From an uncultured Oscillospiraceae bacterium (lineage in GTDB: Bacteria > Bacillota_A > Clostridia > Oscillospirales > Oscillospiraceae): a DNA stretch of 34,928 nt. Position 1 is the first letter of the stretch. Each line of letters starts with the position of its first letter. The translations under genes and the position numbers were made by a program. Below the pieces are notes generated by a model. The model saw only the letters and a program-made list of their open reading frames with translations. It searched no databases and was not told where the DNA came from. Positions 32,265 through 34,928 of the stretch are shown here, piece by piece. Where the stretch lies: positions 1 to 34,928 of the forward strand of contig CAKTZK010000005.1 of NCBI GenBank assembly GCA_934635515.1. Direction: 5' to 3'.

Positions 32265-33464
32265 ATGAGCAGAACCATCGGTACCGTAGTGCGCGGCGTA
32301 CGCGCCCCCATCTTCCGTCAGGGCGATGATGTTGTTTCCATCGCCGCCGACACCGTTGTAAACGCCTTGGCCGAGGAGGGCATCACCCCCCGGGATAAGG
32401 ACGTGGTCGCCATCACCGAGTCCGTGGTGGCCCGCTGCCAGGGCAACTATGCCACCGTTCAGCAGATCGCCGCTGACGTGAAGGCCAAGACCGGCGGCAA
32501 GACCGTTGGCGTCACCTTCCCCATCCTCAGCCGCAACCGTTTCTCCCTGCTGCTTACGGGCATCGCCTCCGGCGTGGAGAAGGTGGTCCTGCTTCTGAGC
32601 CTGCCCTCCGATGAGGTGGGCAACCACCTGGTCAGTATGGACCAGCTGGATGAGGCCGGCGTGGATCCCTACCGGGATGTACTGACCCTGGAGCAGTTCC
32701 GCGGTCACTTCGGCTCCGTGATCCACCCCTTCACCGGCGTTGACTATGTGGAGTACTACAAGGGCATCATCGAGGGTGCCGGCGCCCAGGCGGAGATCAT
32801 CTTTGCCAACCGCGTTCAGGCGGTCCTGGACCACACCGACACCGTCATCTGCTGCGACATCCACACCCGCCAGCGCTCCAAGCGCCTGCTGAAGGCCGCC
32901 GGTGCCAAGTGCGTTCTGGGTCTGGACGACCTGCTGACCTCCTCCGTGGACGGCAGCGGCTATAACCCCCAGTACGGCCTCCTGGGCTCCAATAAGGCCG
33001 ATGAGGACCGGGTAAAGCTCTTCCCCCGGGATACCATGGCCGTGGCCGAGGCTCTGGGCGCGGCTCTGTCCCAGCGCACCGGCAAGCACATCGAGGCTAT
33101 GATCTACGGCGACGGTGCCTTCAAGGATCCCGCCGGCAAAATCTGGGAGCTGGCAGACCCTGTGGTCTCCCCCGGCTACACCAGCGGCCTGGTGGGCACC
33201 CCCAACGAGCTGAAGCTGAAGTACCTGGCCGATAAGGACTTTGCCGACCTCAGCGGCGATGCCCTGCAGAAGGCCATTTCCGAGAAGATCCGCCAGAAGG
33301 ATGCCAAGGTCTCCCTGGTGGGCAACATGGTCTCCGAGGGCACGACTCCCCGTAACCTCACCGACCTCATCGGTTCTCTGTGCGATCTGACCTCCGGCAG
33401 CGGTGATAAGGGCACTCCCATCATCTACATCCAGGGTTATTTCGACAACTACACCACCGACTGA
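32265..33464 (+). CDS. CofE-like protein (coenzyme F420-0:L-glutamate ligase family)
   Basis: 399 residues from the ATG at 32265, chosen for AAAGGAG nine bases upstream; the frame opens earlier at a TTG (32226) without an RBS. The N-terminal part (GVRAPIFRQGDD, then KDVVAITESVVARCQGNYA) matches the F420 ligase family fold, in which a Gly-Asp-Asp and a following strand bind nucleotide and metal. The remaining part, with SRNRFSLLL, VDYVEYYKG and VICCDIHTR, is longer than archaeal CofE (about 250 residues). In F420 producers the enzyme adds glutamates to F420-0 using GTP. F420 genes are not seen nearby, so the acceptor here may be another compound. Monocistronic, with its own promoter and terminator. 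Confidence 0.85.
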   Translation: MSRTIGTVVRGVRAPIFRQGDDVVSIAADTVVNALAEEGITPRDKDVVAITESVVARCQGNYATVQQIAADVKAKTGGKTVGVTFPILSRNRFSLLLTGIASGVEKVVLLLSLPSDEVGNHLVSMDQLDEAGVDPYRDVLTLEQFRGHFGSVIHPFTGVDYVEYYKGIIEGAGAQAEIIFANRVQAVLDHTDTVICCDIHTRQRSKRLLKAAGAKCVLGLDDLLTSSVDGSGYNPQYGLLGSNKADEDRVKLFPRDTMAVAEALGAALSQRTGKHIEAMIYGDGAFKDPAGKIWELADPVVSPGYTSGLVGTPNELKLKYLADKDFADLSGDALQKAISEKIRQKDAKVSLVGNMVSEGTTPRNLTDLIGSLCDLTSGSGDKGTPIIYIQGYFDNYTTD

Positions 33465-33514
33465 TTTTTTCCTGACGAAACCCATTTTCTTTCTCCCCAT
33501 TTTCCCTCTTTACC

Positions 33515-33550
33515 GGCCGCGCAGGTTTGCCCCCTGCGCGGCCACCTTTT
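33515..33550 (+). terminator. Intrinsic terminator of the CofE-like gene
   Basis: A perfect 11-base GC-rich stem (33515-33525 with 33533-33543) with a 7-base loop, followed by ACCTTTTTG. Confidence 0.85.
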
Positions 33551-33565
33551 TGCCCTAAAACGCCC

Positions 33566-33594
33566 TTGCCGCTTCCCGGCACGTGTTGTATACT
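33566..33594 (+). promoter_or_regulatory. Promoter of the XdhC-family gene
   Basis: TTGCCG (33566-33571), 17-base spacer, TATACT (33589-33594), 29 bases before the ATG at 33624. Confidence 0.75.
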
Positions 33595-33623
33595 CTAAAA
33601 AACAGGTAAAAAGGAGTATCGTC

Positions 33624-34421
33624 ATGCACTCTCTCTTGCTGGAGCAGCTACAGGCTCAAAAGGACCGGAAAAACTATGCCGTCGTCACCATTGTGGATGC
33701 CTCCGGCAGCACCCCCCGCACCAGCGGCAAAATGCTGGTGTATGAAAGCGGTCTCTCCTCCGGCACCGTAGGCGGCGCCCACGAGCAGATGGCCAAGCGT
33801 GATGCCGTGGACTGCATCCGCGCCGGAACAAACGCCCTGAAGCACTACGAGATCACCGCCTCCGCCGCCCACGTGGGCCAGACCTGCACCGGTGCCATCA
33901 CCGCGTTCATCGAGGTCTTCCGCGCCGCGCCGCTGCTGGTGGTGTGCGGTGGCGGCCATGTGGGCCGCCATCTCATCCCCATGGCCAAGATGGTGGGCTT
34001 TGACGTCCTTTTGGTGGATACCCGCGCCCCGGAGATCATCTCCGAGTCCGTCGCCCTGGCCGACCGCTTCCTGCGCGTGCCGGATTTTGAGTCCGGACTC
34101 CGCTCCCTGGACGCTGACCCCGACGCCTGCTATGTCCTCTGCTCCTACAGCCACGCCACCGACAGCGCCGCCCTCAGCGCCGTGCTCAGTAAGCCCCGGT
34201 CCTATGTGGGCATGGTGGGCAGCCGCGCCAAGATCACCTCGGTCTTTTCCCAGATGCGGGAAAAGGGCTATACCGACGAAGACCTCTCTCAGGTCCACTC
34301 CCCCATCGGCCTGGACCTGGGCGGCGAGACCCCGGCGGAGATCGCCGTGGCCATCCTGGCTGAGATCCTGGCCGTCCGCCATAATAAGCGTCAGAATTTC
34401 CCCACCCTCCCCCGCACCTGA
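33624..34421 (+). CDS. xdhC: XdhC/CoxI-family molybdenum-cofactor insertion or sulfuration factor
   Basis: 265 residues, usual for the short Gram-positive branch. The N-terminal XdhC/CoxI domain has VTIVDASGSTPRTSGKMLV and SSGTVGGAHEQ; the latter in most homologues is a Gly-Gly-Cys stretch, so the Cys is replaced by Ala-His here. The C-terminal Rossmann domain has VVCGGGHVGRHL (about 110-121), DTRAPEI, YVGMVGSRAK and the closing PIGLDLGGETPAEIAVAILAE. XdhC binds the molybdenum cofactor and delivers it, sulfurated, to xanthine dehydrogenase-type hydroxylases. No hydroxylase gene is in the window. AAGGAG precedes the ATG. Monocistronic, with its own promoter. Confidence 0.9.
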   Translation: MHSLLLEQLQAQKDRKNYAVVTIVDASGSTPRTSGKMLVYESGLSSGTVGGAHEQMAKRDAVDCIRAGTNALKHYEITASAAHVGQTCTGAITAFIEVFRAAPLLVVCGGGHVGRHLIPMAKMVGFDVLLVDTRAPEIISESVALADRFLRVPDFESGLRSLDADPDACYVLCSYSHATDSAALSAVLSKPRSYVGMVGSRAKITSVFSQMREKGYTDEDLSQVHSPIGLDLGGETPAEIAVAILAEILAVRHNKRQNFPTLPRT

Positions 34422-34546
34422 CTCCCTTGCAGCGCGCCCGTAGGGCCAACCCCTGCGGTCGCCCGCCCGGCTTTGCACCGCACCTCCTATCCTTTCGTAG
34501 GTGGCGGCGTCCCCAATGCCCCGTCCCACCGCACCCCTTGATATGC

Positions 34547-34615
34547 GTAGGGCAGGGTGCCCTCACCCCGCCGCCTGTACTGCACCCCCGGCAGGGCATG
34601 CGCGCCCTGCCCTAC
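34547..34615. repeat. Inverted repeat in non-coding region
   Basis: Perfect 11-base arms GTAGGGCAGGG (34547-34557) and CCCTGCCCTAC (34605-34615) bracket a GC-rich 47-base interior. It resembles a small non-autonomous intergenic element. The preceding bases 34422-34546 contain no gene I can support. Confidence 0.55.
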
Positions 34616-34626
34616 AAAAAATGTAG

Positions 34627-34648
34627 GGCGGGCTGACCACAGCCCGCC
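34627..34648. repeat. Short perfect hairpin
   Basis: A 9-base stem (GGCGGGCTG at 34627-34635 with CAGCCCGCC at 34640-34648) around a four-base loop, just after the previous inverted repeat. There is no T-run on either side, so it is not an obvious terminator. Confidence 0.5.
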
Positions 34649-34679
34649 GCCCCTGCCCTGCACTGCATCCCTTGTATTA

Positions 34680-34730
34680 TGTCATTGTGAGACCAGTCCG
34701 CAGACTGGTCTTGGCAATCCGTATCCCCCA
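34680..34730. repeat. REP-like intergenic repeat with GACCAGTC hairpin
   Basis: GTCATTGTGA, then a perfect 8-base hairpin (34691-34698 with 34703-34710), then TTGGCAATCCGTATCCCC. The pattern resembles a dispersed repeat seen in gut Clostridia genomes; recognition is from memory of the pattern, not a search. Confidence 0.5.
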
Positions 34731-34736
34731 TCCCCA

Positions 34737-34805
34737 GGCTCCCCTGCGTAAGGGGAGCTGTCAGCCGTCAGGCTGGCTGAGGGGTCGCCGTGACTGAGGG
34801 GTCGC
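34737..34805. repeat. Copy of the 12932-type hairpin repeat
   Basis: GGCTCCCCT and AGGGGAGCTG arms, a TCAGCC/GGCTGG inner hairpin, then two GACTGAGGGGTCG-like tails. It matches the unit at 12932-12983 in arm sequence and in the GTGACTGAGGGGTCG tail, showing a repeat dispersed within this genome. Confidence 0.65.
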
Positions 34806-34819
34806 CCCTCCCCTCCCAC

Positions 34820-34863
34820 AAAAAAAGCCGAACTCCCGGGTTTTACCCCGCCGGAGTCCGGCT
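34820..34863 (-). terminator. Terminator of the histidine kinase gene, possibly bidirectional
   Basis: An 11-base stem with one mismatch (34826-34836 with 34853-34863), followed on the minus strand by seven T. On the plus strand it is followed by TATTTTTTATT, so it could also stop transcription from the xdhC side. Confidence 0.8.
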
Positions 34864-34868
34864 ATTTT

Positions 34869-34928
34869 TTATTCCTCCTGCCGCAGGTGCAGGGTAAAGG
34901 TCGTCCCCTGTCCCACAGTGCTCTCCAC
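34869..34928 (-). CDS. Sensor histidine kinase, last 19 codons (cut by window edge)
   Basis: The minus strand reads VESTVGQGTTFTLHLRQEE and a TAA stop. Ser-x-x-Gly-x-Gly-Thr-x-Phe-x-Leu is the typical end of a HATPase_c domain (the G2 box region and last strand) in sensor kinases. Only the tail is visible, so the sensor input and partner regulator cannot be named. A terminator follows immediately. Confidence 0.75.
   Translation of the reverse strand: MESTVGQGTTFTLHLRQEE

Noticed and set aside
34427..34751. Short frames in the region after xdhC
   Set aside because: They run through inverted repeats, lack RBS sites and show no domain.

Overview
The window looks like chromosomal DNA of a high-GC, anaerobic, Gram-positive Clostridia member, most likely Oscillospiraceae. 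This is inferred from strong AGGAGG-type ribosome sites, a trimeric NAD-linked [FeFe] hydrogenase, dockerin and FIVAR surface modules, SipW-type signal peptidases, and hairpin-rich intergenic repeats. No rRNA or tRNA gene, transposase, phage gene or CRISPR array was seen.

Region 1 (about 1-16965, all minus strand) is the most unusual part. A good promoter at 16937-16965 precedes a run of 13 genes (the last cut by the window edge). It encodes three SipW-like signal peptidases with cytosolic coiled-coil tails, eight membrane-anchored or secreted proteins, a membrane-anchored McrB-like AAA+ ATPase, and a DUF2357-like protein with a very long charged coiled coil. Six of the exported proteins carry an Ala-Trp-Phe/Tyr type motif at the end of their N-terminal membrane segment, one has a related Ala-Lys-Tyr motif, and one resembles TasA. 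Five share a C-terminal module around Val-Trp/Tyr-x-Glu/Asp-Gly-x-Asp/Asn. I read it as a dedicated export and assembly system for TasA-like surface fibres, with an AAA+/DUF2357 pair reused from a restriction-type architecture. That reading is inference; the parts are visible.

Region 2 (17086-26782, minus) holds a catalytically degenerate HD-GYP plus EAL protein, probably a c-di-GMP sensor or scaffold. Upstream of it is a two-gene operon with its own promoter and terminator: a 2277-residue secreted protein ending in a type I dockerin, then a membrane-anchored FIVAR protein whose N-terminal beta domain might be a cohesin-like receptor.

Region 3 (26918-34421) is housekeeping and metabolism: radC (minus), then on the plus strand hydC-hydB-hydA (electron-bifurcating type [FeFe] hydrogenase), a CofE-like F420-ligase-family gene, and an XdhC-family gene, with recognisable promoters or terminators at most boundaries. 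The window ends in a repeat-rich intergenic segment and the last 19 codons of a sensor histidine kinase on the minus strand.
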